DNA of 41,000 nt from Mesostigma viride. Taxonomy: Eukaryota > Streptophyta > Mesostigmatophyceae > Mesostigmatales > Mesostigmataceae. A model generated the notes under the pieces. The model was not told the origin of the DNA. It worked only from the letters and a program-made list of their open reading frames with translations, and made no database searches. How positions within the stretch are numbered: the stretch's first letter is position 1; each line of letters begins with the position of its first letter. Below are positions 26,338 to 36,482 of the stretch, one piece after another. The stretch is taken from contig RPFO01000038.1 in NCBI GenBank assembly GCA_009746045.1, positions 671,607 to 712,606 of the forward strand, written 5' to 3'. Both the position numbers and the translations under genes were made by a program.

Positions 26338-27993
26338 ATATATACGTAGATCTCTTGGGCCGGGACGAGCGCCTCCATGGGTTGGATGTCCTCGGCGTTC
26401 CGGTTGGCGACCCCGCGTTTGTCATCGATGCTCTGCGGGCCGCCCTCGAGGCACGCACTGAGGTACTGCCCTTGATTGCGCGCCTTCATGATTCGCAGAC
26501 CAAGGGTCTGCTTCTGTGGTTTTGCGCTCACCCTCGCGTCGTTCACTGGCTCCGGGGCGCTCTTCCGGCTCAGGTCCGGCTGGCCGCCGAGGGCCACGAC
26601 GAACGCATCCAGTCGGCCTTGGCGCAGCTGGTCCCGGGCCCCGACCTCCCGCCACATGCTATTCGCATTGCCTCCCTGCCTGCACGGATGGGTGGCTGTG
26701 GTCTGACTCGTGCCGCCCGGCTGGCCCCAGCAGCATTTTTGGGCTCCGTCGCTCAGTCGTGGGCGGAAAGCTGCCGGCTCCTGCCCCTTTTGGCAACGGC
26801 AGCGCCTGACCTCCTGGACCCCAGCAGCCCTTTGCCCTTCGTCACCGCCATCCAGGAGGCCTATGCTGAGATCCAGCAGGCCTGTTCTCCCGTCCGTGCC
26901 GCTCAGGCGGTACAGCGCCACCTCCCTCGCGGCACTCCCTCGGTCGCCTCCGTTCAATCTCCCGCCGCATTCCCTGCTCGCGTCATCGATAAACACCAGA
27001 AAACCTACGCGGGTATTCTGCACACGGCTGATTGGATTGCTCTTTTCGCGGACCTCAACGCCCAGGGACGTGCGTGGCTGTTCTCGCTTTCCTTGCGGAG
27101 TGTGGGCTCGGCGTACCTTCGTGCTCTTCCCATGGCCCCCCATTCGCCTTGGCTCCCAGCCACTACTCGGTGGCGCTCCGGCACCAGCTATTTGCCCCGC
27201 AGCCTCTTGTTCCGGCCGGGCGGCCTTGTGGTAGCTGTGGGCAGCCGCTGGATCCCACGGGGACTCACTACCTTGCCTGCATGGGGGGCCAACAGAATCA
27301 GAATTGGTATTTGTATTTGCACACTGTCCTCCTGACGGTGGTGCTCGCCATGATTCGGTCGGTTTTCCCCCACGCGAACATCCGGTCCGAGGATGCGGAT
27401 GGCGCTGCCTTCTATTCCCCCAACCACCGGCCTGACATCGTGGTGCTGGACTTTGAGGGGGTGGCCGGCATCTGCTTATTGACGTTTCGGTGGCGCGGCC
27501 CTTGGCTCTTAGCCACGTGGCTGGGGCCTCCCTCACGGCAGGTTACACGGCGGACCGGGCGGAGCGGGCCAAGCTCCTGGCCTACGGCGACGTCGGGCAC
27601 CATCGTGTGGTGCCCTTTGTCCTGGAGGAGTTTGGGGCCATGGGGCCCCTGACCTCCGCCTTCTTCAAGGAGTGTTGCCGGCTCCGGGAGGACCGGCTGG
27701 ACCTGGAGGGCCAGCGGGCCCCATGGTCGGCGCGGACCTGGACGTCATATTGGCGTCAGCGCTTGTCGGTGGCGCTGACTCGGGCCATGGCTGACATCAT
27801 GCTCCGCCGTACGCGGGCTGATTTTGCGGTGCAGCAGGGCTATTAGGTTCCTCCCGTTAGGAGTTTCCATTGGTCTTATCGTAGTATAGAGATTTGACAT
27901 GGCTCTGTATAGAGGTTTATAGCTGGGCGTTTGCTTTGGTTTGAGTGATTTCACTCTGCTGTAAGTAATTATATTATTAAATATATACGTAGA
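26338..27993 (+). mobile_element. 5'-truncated LINE carrying the ORF2 C-terminal half, with 13-bp target duplication
   Basis: ATATATACGTAGA occurs at 26338-26350 and again at 27981-27993, bounding a 1630-bp insert. The insert starts in mid reverse transcriptase (5' truncation) and ends with about 130 bp of 3' UTR containing CTCCCGTTAGGAG and a short ATTATATTATTA tail. Target duplication length and 5' truncation are typical of LINE target-primed reverse transcription. Confidence 0.85.
26351..27846 (+). pseudogene. LINE ORF2 C-terminal part: reverse transcriptase thumb, CCHC zinc motif, restriction-like endonuclease
   Basis: The first frame (to about 27150) has the GVPVGDPAFV...LLLWFCAHPRVVHWLRGALP pattern seen after the catalytic core in many LINE reverse transcriptases. 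The second frame has a zinc motif, C-x2-C-x9-H-x3-C (CGSCGQPLDPTGTHYLAC, about 27233-27286), and RPDIVVLD. The third frame continues DVSVARPLALSH and runs to the stop at 27844. RPD...DVSV fits a PD-(D/E)XK restriction-like endonuclease. Two frameshifts (about 27130-27200 and about 27470) and the missing catalytic core make it dead. The nuclease type differs from APE-type L1 elements, so a CRE/R2-like or Dualen-like source is possible. Confidence 0.7.
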
Positions 27994-28170
27994 CACGCGG
28001 GTGCATCATAGGCTGATTAACTAACAAACGGGTAGCTAGCCGGTAGAGTATGCATAGCCATACTACGATAACTACATGGAATAATATATGCCCGACTGGT
28101 CATGCAGTACAATCCACAGGAGTGAGCGTGGTGTACGCGAAAAGCTCGCAATGATCGACTTTGAAGCGCC

Positions 28171-28500
28171 TTAAGGGGACATGACACCCCAAAAGGGCAC
28201 TTTTCTGGAAACCATACCTAGGCATGTGATAAAAATCCAGTTATGATGGGGGACCATAAATATGATTAAAAAAAATTTTCCAACCACTTGGGGGGGTACT
28301 ACCCCCCACCATGTGACAGTTGATATAATGTAGATAGATTAGACCGGTAGGAATGTGTGCACCCATCCATCCATCCATCGGGGTTAATGCTCCGTGACTC
28401 CCCAACGGGAGCACGAGTCTAATTAATTAATTAATGTGACAGTTATGTGCTAAAAATAGAAAAAGACGCTATTTTTGGCCGATTTTCCCTAGAACAATGG
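28171..28500 (+). mobile_element. Relic of the TTAA-ended repeat family
   Basis: TTAAGGGGAC at 28171-28180 starts a stretch collinear with the reverse complement of 5022-4830: CACCCCAAAAGGGCAC, an ATACCTAGGCAT part, a T-run, an ACTTGGGG..ACCCCCC part, then CTAAAAATAG.AAAGACGCTA. It is interrupted by a small LINE-tail insertion at 28322-28433. The other end was not found. Confidence 0.55.
28322..28433 (+). mobile_element. 112-bp LINE 3'-end insertion with 11-bp target duplication
   Basis: ATGTGACAGTT flanks it at 28311-28321 and 28434-28444. It contains a (CATC)n run, GTGACTCCCCAACGGGAGCACG with the shared stem-loop, and a (TAAT)n tail. Either an extreme 5' truncation or a SINE that borrows the LINE tail. 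Confidence 0.8.
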
Positions 28501-28559
28501 GCAAACCCAATGTGGCCAAATCATATATTCCCATCTAATTGCAACCCTTGCCATTAATT

Positions 28560-28955
28560 CCAGCTAGTTTGCAGGTCAGAATAAGCATGTTTAGACACAT
28601 TGAAATAATTTAGCCCAAAACACGTATTTTTTGGTGCCTAAAAAAATATATCAAATCATAGACACATGCAATGGGGTCAAATCTTATATTCAAAATTGGC
28701 CCAGGGTTGCAATCACACAGCCCCAAAGTTTCAGCTCATTCTGACCACGTTTACCCACATTGAAATATGGTCATGTGCCAAAAAAATTTGATCGCTTTTT
28801 GTGGTTTGGAGCTCAAACACCACCACAAAGACACCCTTGCCCACCACAAACTGGGCCAAAACAAGTGCAATTAATTAAATTAATGTATCACGAAGCTTGC
28901 CACCAAATTACAGGTCATTCTGACCTAGTTTGCCCATATTACATCTTGTTATAGC
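28560..28955. repeat. Ancient degenerate tandem repeat, period about 160-180 bp
   Basis: Three diverged units share CAGnTCAnnnTGACC..GTTTnCCCACATTGAAAT at about 28573, 28731 and 28910. The context is A/T-rich. No gene was seen here or in 28956-29327. Confidence 0.5.
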
Positions 28956-30199
28956 TGCCAGCCTGCATGCTTGGTGCACCATGACATGAGGCAATACCAT
29001 GAGCACATTCCTAAGCTTGCCCCCTGCAAATGGGGCAGAACCACGAAAAACAAATGCTAGATGCTTGAAGAAAACAACCACCAACTCTTTAACCATTATG
29101 AGCAGGTATGACCGCTTGCGGGAATCACTCATAGCCAACTGATGTCATGACGCTTATGGATAAAAGGTGCATCCTTCATAGCCATAACGACCTGATCCCT
29201 GTCATCTAGGAAGTACAAGCCATGTTTAATGGAGGCTAAACAGGTGGGGATGTGATAAGTAACTCACATATTCTCACCTTCCATACAACCTTGTTTTCCA
29301 GCAGGCTGAAGAGCCATGACAGGCGTTTATCACTCTGGGCTCCAACTTGGGTAAAAAGTGGGGAATTGTGGGTAAATCTAGGGTAAATGCCGGGTAAAAA
29401 ATTTTTACCCAAAGGTAAAAACAGGGTAAAGGGAATTTGTGGGTAAAAACAGATGAAAAAATTACCCCGTTTTTACCCAGTTTGAACTCGGTATGCCATA
29501 GTGTTGGGCAAAAAGGGGGTAAAGTTTTACCACCTGGTAAAAAACAGGTAATTTCCGTTTTACCCACCAGGTAATTTCGGGGTAAAACTTTACCCACCAG
29601 GTAAACTAGGGGAAAAGAACAATTTACCCATATTTACCCTCTTTTTCCCCGAGTGGGCCGGGTGCAGGTGCAGCCCACCCTGGCCCTCCCATCAAATGAC
29701 ATCGAGGCTTGACCTGAAACTTGTTGCACGTTGCTACTAGGATAAAGGGACGGAAAGAATTTCAGCACCGACGGGGGACGGGCGAGTTCAGCAACGGACG
29801 GAAGGAATTTCAGCGGCGACGGGCGACGGGCTAACGGAACCCCATAAACGGTCGGCCCACCAATTTGCTGCGTTCTGCGTCGCGGCCCAATCACGAAATT
29901 TCAAATTTTGATGGCCGCGGGATGACGTTATGGCTGTCGCAGCGACCTGTTTAGTTGGTCGTCCCTGATGTGCAGCTACGTTTTCAGTGTTGGAGGGTTG
30001 GAAACGGGGTTTGAAAGGACAAACGCTCAGTTATTTAGTGACGGGTCTTTGGAACTGCTGGACTGTTGGTGCCGTAAGCTCTTGGAGAGGGTTGCTAGGA
30101 AGACGAACTGTCAGGGTAGGATGTGGCACCGGTCTGACGCCTGGTAAAGCTGCGTTTTTTGTTTGCTGGGCTTTTGAACGGTGATGAATGCATATTTTT

Positions 30200-30640
30200 G
30201 CTTCCAGGCGGTCCATTTCCATTGTGTTCACGCGAGGAGGGGAGAGGGGATAGGGAGGGGCCGTTTGCTTCCCGGGCGGTTCCATGGATCATGTCCCGCC
30301 ATATGCACATATGCCACCGCTTTTGCGCTCGGTTTCCTTTTATTTCGGTTTCGCCGCTTTGGAACGTCGTTTCATGCATTAATATGCTTCGAGGCCGTCT
30401 CTTTGCGTTGTGTTTCCGTCAGCAGCGGGAAAGGAGGCCCGGTTTGCTCGGCCATCACATTCGTTGCGTCTCTTCCCGGATGGGAGGTATGCCTCCCGCT
30501 CTTGGTTGCTGTATTTCGATGGGGAATGCTTTCGAATGCCTTTCCATTCTTTTCCCTGCACCCACGCAGTATTTTTCCGTTGTGTTTCGGTGAGCCACGG
30601 GAATGGAGTCAGCGTAGGCTTAGCGAGCCTCTCCGGTGCG
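30200..30640. repeat. Degenerate tandem repeat inside the CACTA-like element
   Basis: Three units, about 180 bp apart (near 30217, 30402 and 30575), share TTTCCnTTGTGTTTC..G.GnCAnCGGGAAAGG-like sequence. Overlapping frames of up to 165 codons exist but look like repeat shadows. Confidence 0.45.
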
Positions 30641-31144
30641 TCATTCCCTGTCGTGCAGGTGTGTCTTTGTTATTCTAACCGCCAGATCTGTCGTATTTCG
30701 ACTTGGAGTGTCATGAAATGTCCATCAACTGATTTGTTGGCAGATTTTGGCTGGGGCAGGTACCGCTTCGGCATGTGCTCCACCATTGGGACATGGCTGC
30801 AACTACCCCAGTCACCTGCCACCCATCTGACTTGGGCCAACTCATCCCCTTTCTTGTGTTTGTTGCTTCTGCATGGGCTGTTTTGAAAGCAGGTATGCTG
30901 CCTGCGGGGGATGGCCCAGACGCGGCGTGGTATCATGAGCATCAAGCGCGGCTAGGCAAACGGCCGGGGATATAAGCTCTGGATGTTGATTTTGATTTGG
31001 TTTTGTAACTTTTGATGATCAGTTTATAAAGGACCGTAAGGCGGCTTTTCATTTTTCCATTCTTCTCCATTTTCCCTTCTTCTAGTTTATGGAGCTCTGC
31101 ACATGCTTCCCTCCTTTATCGAGGATCGCATTAACGAGGAGAGC

Positions 31145-31700
31145 ATGGTAGACGGTGTGCCTTACATTGGTTGCTCAAGTAACAATGTGTGTGCCCACGT
31201 CCATGTGTGCATGCTCTCTCCCATTCCCTAGGTTCATGGGACACTAGTTTCCCTCGTGCTTTGTAATATATGGCTAGCTTGTTACCTTGGAATGTGAGTT
31301 ATGTGCGCTGAAATTAAAGCCCATTAGGCGGTGCATGGTATGCGGTGTGCCTTATTGGTTGCTCAACTATGTGTGTGCCCTGCACGTCCATGTGTGCATG
31401 CTCTCTCCCATTCCCTAGGTCCATGGGATGCTAGTTTCCCTCGTGCTTTATAATATATGGCTACCTTGTCACCTTGGAATAAGTTATGTACGATGAAAAC
31501 CAATTAGGCGGTGCATGGTGTGCGGTGTGCCTTGTATTGGTTGCTCAACCATTTGTGTGCTCACGTCCATGTGTGCATACTCTCTCCCATTCCATAGGTC
31601 CATGGGACGCTAGTTTCCCTCGTGCTTTATATAATATGGCTACCTTGTCACCTTGGAATAAGTTATTTACACCGAAAACAAAGTAGGGGGGTGCATGATA
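31145..31700. repeat. Tandem repeat, three units of about 180-189 bp, inside the CACTA-like element
   Basis: The units begin near 31147, 31336 and 31516 with GCATGGTATGCGGTGTGCCTT and are highly similar along their length (CCATGTGTGCAT, CTCTCTCCCATTCCCTAGGT, CTAGTTTCCCTCGTGCTTTA). A partial fourth start is near 31690. Confidence 0.9.
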
Positions 31701-32578
31701 GATATTGGTCGGTGGTTCCAATCATCTTTAGCAATTTGACTTTTTGTAATGTATGAATGCTTAGATGGAGACGTGCCCATATGAATGACTTGGATGTATG
31801 GATGTTAATTAACTTTGTTTCGATATCGGATGTTTTTTGTGCATGCGGCATGAACCTTTGTGTGCTTGCAGAATTAACATTGATCTCCAAGGTTGGCATT
31901 GGGCCACATGCTCATCAAGGGCAGCGACTAGTGGCGTTTGACGCCTTTCTAGAGATTGATGCATACGTCCAGACCAAGTGCTTGAAGACGGCAAATCGAC
32001 TTTCGGGGCATTTGTTGCCTAATACAGTAGTTCATACTAGAGTTCGCGCTTTATGGCATACATAGTCAAAACGTTGAAGGGTTGTGCGTCCATGCTTGGC
32101 CATATATGTGAAACAACCAACATGGTTGTCCACTCATGAATGTGTTTCTTGTTTAATGTTAAAATGGATATTATAATTGCAAATCAATTTCAAAAATGAA
32201 TATTCATGTGAGCAAATTTGGTAAAACTAGAGTAAAGCTAGGCTAAAGCGTCCTTACCCCATATTTACCCCACATTTACCTAACATTTACCCCAACATTA
32301 CCCCATCTGGAAACCTCGAATACACTAGGGAAAGTATGGGTAAAAATAGGGGAATTAGGGGGTAATAATTTTTACCCGATTATTCACGGCATTTTACCCC
32401 TTTTTTGGGGGTAAAAAGGGGGTAAAAATGGGGAAAACGTGGCGAAAAGCGGGTAAAAAAAGATTCCCCTTTTTTTACCCAGGGTAAAAAGAGGGGAAAA
32501 ACCAGGGTAATATTTTACCTTCAAGGGTAATATTTCCCCATGTTTACCCTCTAGCCCAAGTTGGAGCCCAGAGTGTAT

Positions 32579-33560
32579 GAGCTCGCCAGCTCCTTGCAAC
32601 GGTGATGCCGCTCCCAGGCAGCTAGGGTCCTTGAGACCTTGACTACGCAATATAGAATGTCTGTCGCGTTTGCGTGCCATATAATCCTGGACTGGTCATT
32701 ACCGCTACTTGGAATGCATCCACTATCAGCAGTAATCATGTGTGAGATATGCCACCTAAAAGAAAGGAGGGCTCTCAGCCGAGGACAAGGAACTGTCCCT
32801 CGTGCCTGATGACCACCTTATTGCCTCCCCTGCTATAGAATAATGCTTTCACAACACACACTTTGCACAGTCTGATGATGAAGCCGCACATGCGGAATTT
32901 ATTGAGAAAGTTAATACAATTACAACACGTTGATAGTCTCAATATCGATGCACTCCATGCTCACGAGCCCGCAGTTAGGCAGCGCTCCATGACATGCTAC
33001 CGGCCTTGCTCCCAAGGAAAGGGAGAAACACGAAGGCCACTAACGAGAGACTCGAAGAGACTACACGCTACGTGAGAGTCCTCTTCGACTATGAACCAAA
33101 CCATTCGTCATGCCACACGCATGACACACGCCACACTTGTCAGTCCAGCCAGGAATGCCAAAACTATCTTGCCGCCTGAACCATGCAAACAGAAACCGCA
33201 TTCCAGTTGCCGTCCTGGCTTACTACCACACATGCCAACAAAAACAGGAAGGCATCCCGACAAATCTAAATTGCTACCCTGTTGCCGATCTCATCTCCTA
33301 GAGGCTCCGGCATTTCTGTCCCTGGGAATGTCCGGCATTGAGTCACGACCACCAAGGTCGAAGCATAATATCCTTCAAACAATCTGCACGCTCACACCTT
33401 GCGTGTGAGTGGCCCAGCAAACATTGCTTCTAATCTTTCCTTTCTAGAAGAAATCCCTTTGTAGGGCTGCCAGCGATTTCGCATTCATTCCAGCGATCTG
33501 GCTCCGCACCGCAAATTGTCCTTTTCCATTTTCTGTCCAGTCCTCATAACGTTGACCCGC
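32579..33560. other. Spacer, nothing recognised
   Basis: Between the CACTA-like element and the end of the Gypsy-type element. Only short frames without homology. Confidence 0.4.
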
Positions 33561-34088
33561 TATTCTACACCACAAAGACACCTGGCCTGTCAATAGCCTC
33601 GGCGCTGTTGAAGTCCAGCAGTCCAGCAGTCCAGCTCCAGCTCCAGCTCCAGCTCCAGTTGTCCACTAACTCGCGTATGATCCTCTCGACGCTGCGCACT
33701 TGTGCTGCCGTCCGCTCAAGTACGTCAGTGCTGCGCGCCCAGCCGTGCCTGGCCCGGCGCGCGCGCACGTGCACTTTCGTCCGCTCTTATGCTGCAAGTG
33801 CTAGTGTCCCCCCCCGGTCACTAGCCTTTGTCGAAAATGCGCAGAAAACAAATTCCTTGCGCACGTCACCGGTCTTGTGCATAGTGGGCGCCCGGATGAC
33901 ATAGCTCGCGTCCGTGACAGCTGTCGCGTCTGCGTACCACAATCTCCGGCGCCACCATGGCGGCTGGCCATGCTCAGCTTTGGTAAAACCCAAATGAGCT
34001 GAGCTGACGTGCCTGCCTTAACTGCATGCCCGGTGGGGTGGGCGAGGAGCTGTCCCATGATTCCCCCCTCGCTGGCTCTCATGGCTCC

Positions 34089-34478
34089 TCACATGGCCAG
34101 CGACCGTGCCAACACCACAGCAGCTAAGGAAATGGTGACGCTACTGGTTGCGAAACGGGCAGCGACACAAACTGGGCAAAACCACTGGCCCGCTGGCACG
34201 GTGGTGAGCGCTGGCTGCAAGCAGTGCATGTGCCACCCACAATTACAGTGATCACACAGCAACATGGTATCCCCCTGGTCTACGCGATGGCAAACCTGAC
34301 ACTGTGCGTCCTTGACCCGCCTGGCCGTGTGCGGGGCGAGGTCAGGCAATAAGTTGGGCAACGAACACGGACTGAGGTTGCTTACGTTATCGGTGGTGCG
34401 ACTGCCGTCGACGCCCTCCAAAATGGCGACCCCAGATGGCTTGATGGCGACGATCCGCAAGATGGTCGGCCCCGCAGT
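34089..34478 (-). pseudogene. Gypsy polyprotein C-terminus with PHD finger
   Basis: Continues the integrase frame of 40026-41000 once the Copia-type insert and one GCAGT copy are removed (…LDVTA then GPTILRIVAIKPSG). RIVAIKPSGVAILEG is a small beta-rich module common before the end of algal Gypsy polyproteins. The PHD finger follows with the signature C-x2-C-x11-C-x2-C-x4-H-x2-C-x14-C-x2-C (about 34290-34155), all eight ligands present. It ends with a hydrophobic tail and stop at 34089. PHD fingers read histone H3 tails, so I infer a role in choosing integration sites, as chromodomains do in chromoviruses. The frame itself is undamaged; only the insertion breaks the gene. Confidence 0.85.
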
Positions 34479-34621
34479 AGTTATGGCACTCGTGCAATGG
34501 ATGCGAACGTGTGTTTGATTATGCAATGGCTGGCATATATCAATCCATGCAAGCTTGCCAAGCTGGATTGCATGGGCACGTAGGTTAGGGTAACCTAGCT
34601 ATCCTGTACTAGTGCTAACCA
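34479..34621 (-). repeat. Truncated 3' LTR of the Copia-type element
   Basis: 143 bp near-identical to 39506-39648, the 3' end of the full LTR. It ends in ATAACT on the minus strand against the target duplication. Confidence 0.9.
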
Positions 34622-34636
34622 CTAGTACAGGATAGC
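34598..34636. repeat. Perfect 17-bp inverted repeat at the Copia deletion junction
   Basis: GCTATCCTGTACTAGTG (34598-34614), a 5-bp spacer, then its exact reverse complement (34620-34636). The left arm is LTR sequence also found near 39625-39641; the right arm is absent there, so it arose at the junction. It supplies the stop codon of the upstream frame. Confidence 0.85.
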
Positions 34637-35986
34637 ACGAACCATGATGCTCACCTGTGCCTGTGTGTCTACTGCCAGGATACTGGGATCCTGGTTAGAT
34701 TGATCACCCACTGCATTGACTTGTGCTGCACCTGCTGCCATTTGTGCCTTGGCAGTGTGTGCTCTATGTAGAGCTTTTAGAGCCTCAGCAAATTTATTCC
34801 TGGGGACAACAGGATCTGCTGCTTCGCGTGGCTGTTCCTGAGATGAGGGAGGAGCGACCTGCTGCTCATCCAGTGCACGTTCCTCCTGCCCAGTTGGACC
34901 AGTGGGCTGTGGTGGGGCTGCACCACTGAGGAACACAGGAGCGTCTATGGTTGTGTTGCTTGCATCAGCTATGTCCCTAGCCAATTCACTGGGTGAGACC
35001 AACCCACCAGACTGAGGCTCTGAATCCATGTCCAAGAATTCTACCCCTGACACGTCTGCCAAAGGAGGGTAATAAAGCTTCAGTCTATGCTTGCCAACCA
35101 TTCGCTCTCTGTGATGCTGAATAGTCACCGTGTCCCCTGTTTCTGAGAACCTGATGATTTCAGCTGGACCATGCCATCTACCAGAGTGGGCTTTGTTCCC
35201 TTCCCCCTCCCTATAGTAGAGTACCTGATCCCCCACTTCAAACACAGGCCTGGCATTACTCTTATCCTTTTTTGCCAGCAACTTGGCCAAGTGTTGCCTC
35301 TGCGTGTTGTAGTGGTCTAGTACCTCCTGAGAGTAGCTACCTGATTGCAGGCCAAGTGATGTGATTTCACCAAAAGGAGAAGACATGAGGGGCTTGGTGT
35401 TCAGATCGAGTTCTGCACAATTTATTCTTCAGCTGCCCACGCTGTCCTATCAGCATAGCTCCCAGACTCTGCTGTCCTGGACTCATTTTTCTTTATGAGG
35501 TCCCTGATAGCACGCATGGTACGTTCAATCATCCCCTGGCGTTCATGATCTTGAGCCCCAGCAATGTCTATCTTGGGCAGATCAGGATAATCTTGTATCC
35601 ACGTGAACTGCTGATCCAGCATTAATTTTTCCTGAGGATGATACCGTGCTAGTGCAATCAGCAGGGCTCTGTGCAGTTGTTCATTGGCCATGCCTGGCAA
35701 GGGTTCTATCACCACAAACCTAGACCAGGCATCTTTTAGGACCAAGTAATACACCATGTCCTTCACCAGGTGTATCACATCCCCTACTAGCTTTCCTCTA
35801 GCCAGTGGTGGGGTGGCCACATGCCATCTCTTGGGTTTAGGTGCATGCAGAACTTTGGCACGCTTCACAGTGCTTCCTGACATGCCTGCACATCTGTTCC
35901 AGGTCACGGCCATCAATTTTGTTAGCCAGCCTTTCTGCCACTGCCTCATGCCCCATTGCCTTGTGTAGCTGTTGGGCTAACCTGGC
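34622..35986 (-). pseudogene. Copia-type integrase, frameshifted
   Basis: Continues from gag once the insert at 35990-36482 and one CATA are removed. An HHCC zinc site (LHKAMGH..HCEAC, about 35975-35880) is followed by a one-base shift in an A run near 35868. A DDE-type core comes next (GDVIHLV, KLMLDQQ, GMIERTM; about 35790-35490), then a second shift near 35425-35435, then a C-terminal SH3-like module (GDQVLYY..GRWHGPAEIIRF, about 35260-35150). The last 150 residues are low-complexity Ala/Gln/Pro/Ser and end at the deletion junction. Its role was to insert element cDNA. Confidence 0.8.
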
Positions 35987-35989
35987 ATA

Positions 35990-36482
35990 GGCCGGGCCCA
36001 CTTCAAATGTTCCGCCGTCCAAGCCAAGTGTGTGACACTTTTTCGCTATTTTCGCAAAAAAAAAATAAAATTTCGCACGAGTTCGCGTGATTTTCGCGTG
36101 ATTTTCGCAAAATTTTCACACATTTTCGCACGATTTCGCACGATTTCGCACAATTTTGCATGATTTCGCACAATTTCGCATGGATTTCAACCAAGGGTCG
36201 TTTTGGGGAGTGACGTTTGACAAAATTTCGCATGAATTCACACACGTTGTGCACATCAAAATTTTTTACCGTCGACATTTTTCACATGAAATTTCGCACA
36301 ATTTCAGCAAATTTCGCACAAATTCGCACGATTTCAGCAAATTTCACACGATTTCAGCAAATTTCGCACAATTTCGCACGATTTCGCACGACGAATCACT
36401 CTGCAGAGTGACGATCGTCGAAAAAGTAAAAAAAACGACCAAAAGTGTCACACTTTTCGGAACATTTGAAGTGGGCCCGGCC
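35990..36482. mobile_element. 493-bp inverted-repeat element (MITE-like) inserted in the Copia coding sequence
   Basis: Perfect 25-bp terminal inverted repeats (35990-36014 and 36458-36482, starting GGCCGGGCCCACTTCAAATG) are flanked by CATA at 35986-35989 and 36483-36486. A second, weaker inner pair includes AGTGTGACACTTTT. Removing the insert and one CATA joins …DKVISY to ARLAQQLH in one open frame. The middle (36050-36390) is packed with TTTCGCAC(A/G)A units. No transposase; superfamily not assigned (4-bp duplication). Confidence 0.9.

Larger units (their letters stand above)
29331..32575. mobile_element. CACTA-like DNA transposon, non-autonomous, 3245 bp
   Basis: Perfect 21-bp terminal inverted repeats start CACTCTGGGCTCCAACTTGG (29331-29351 and 32555-32575) and are flanked by TAT on both sides (29328-29330, 32576-32578). 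Behind each terminus lies a 300-370 bp zone dense in GGGTAAA / TTTACCC units in both orientations (29350-29645 and 32215-32555). CACT- termini, 3-bp target duplications and subterminal repeats are the marks of the EnSpm/CACTA superfamily. The interior shows no transposase; it holds two tandem-repeat blocks and short unrecognised frames. PIF-type elements also make 3-bp duplications but have different termini. Confidence 0.75.

Noticed and set aside
29331-32575. Interstitial telomere-like repeats (GGGTAAA, TTTACCC)
   Set aside because: The unit differs from the TTTTAGGG or TTTAGGG telomere types of green algae, both orientations are mixed, and the zones sit just inside transposon termini.
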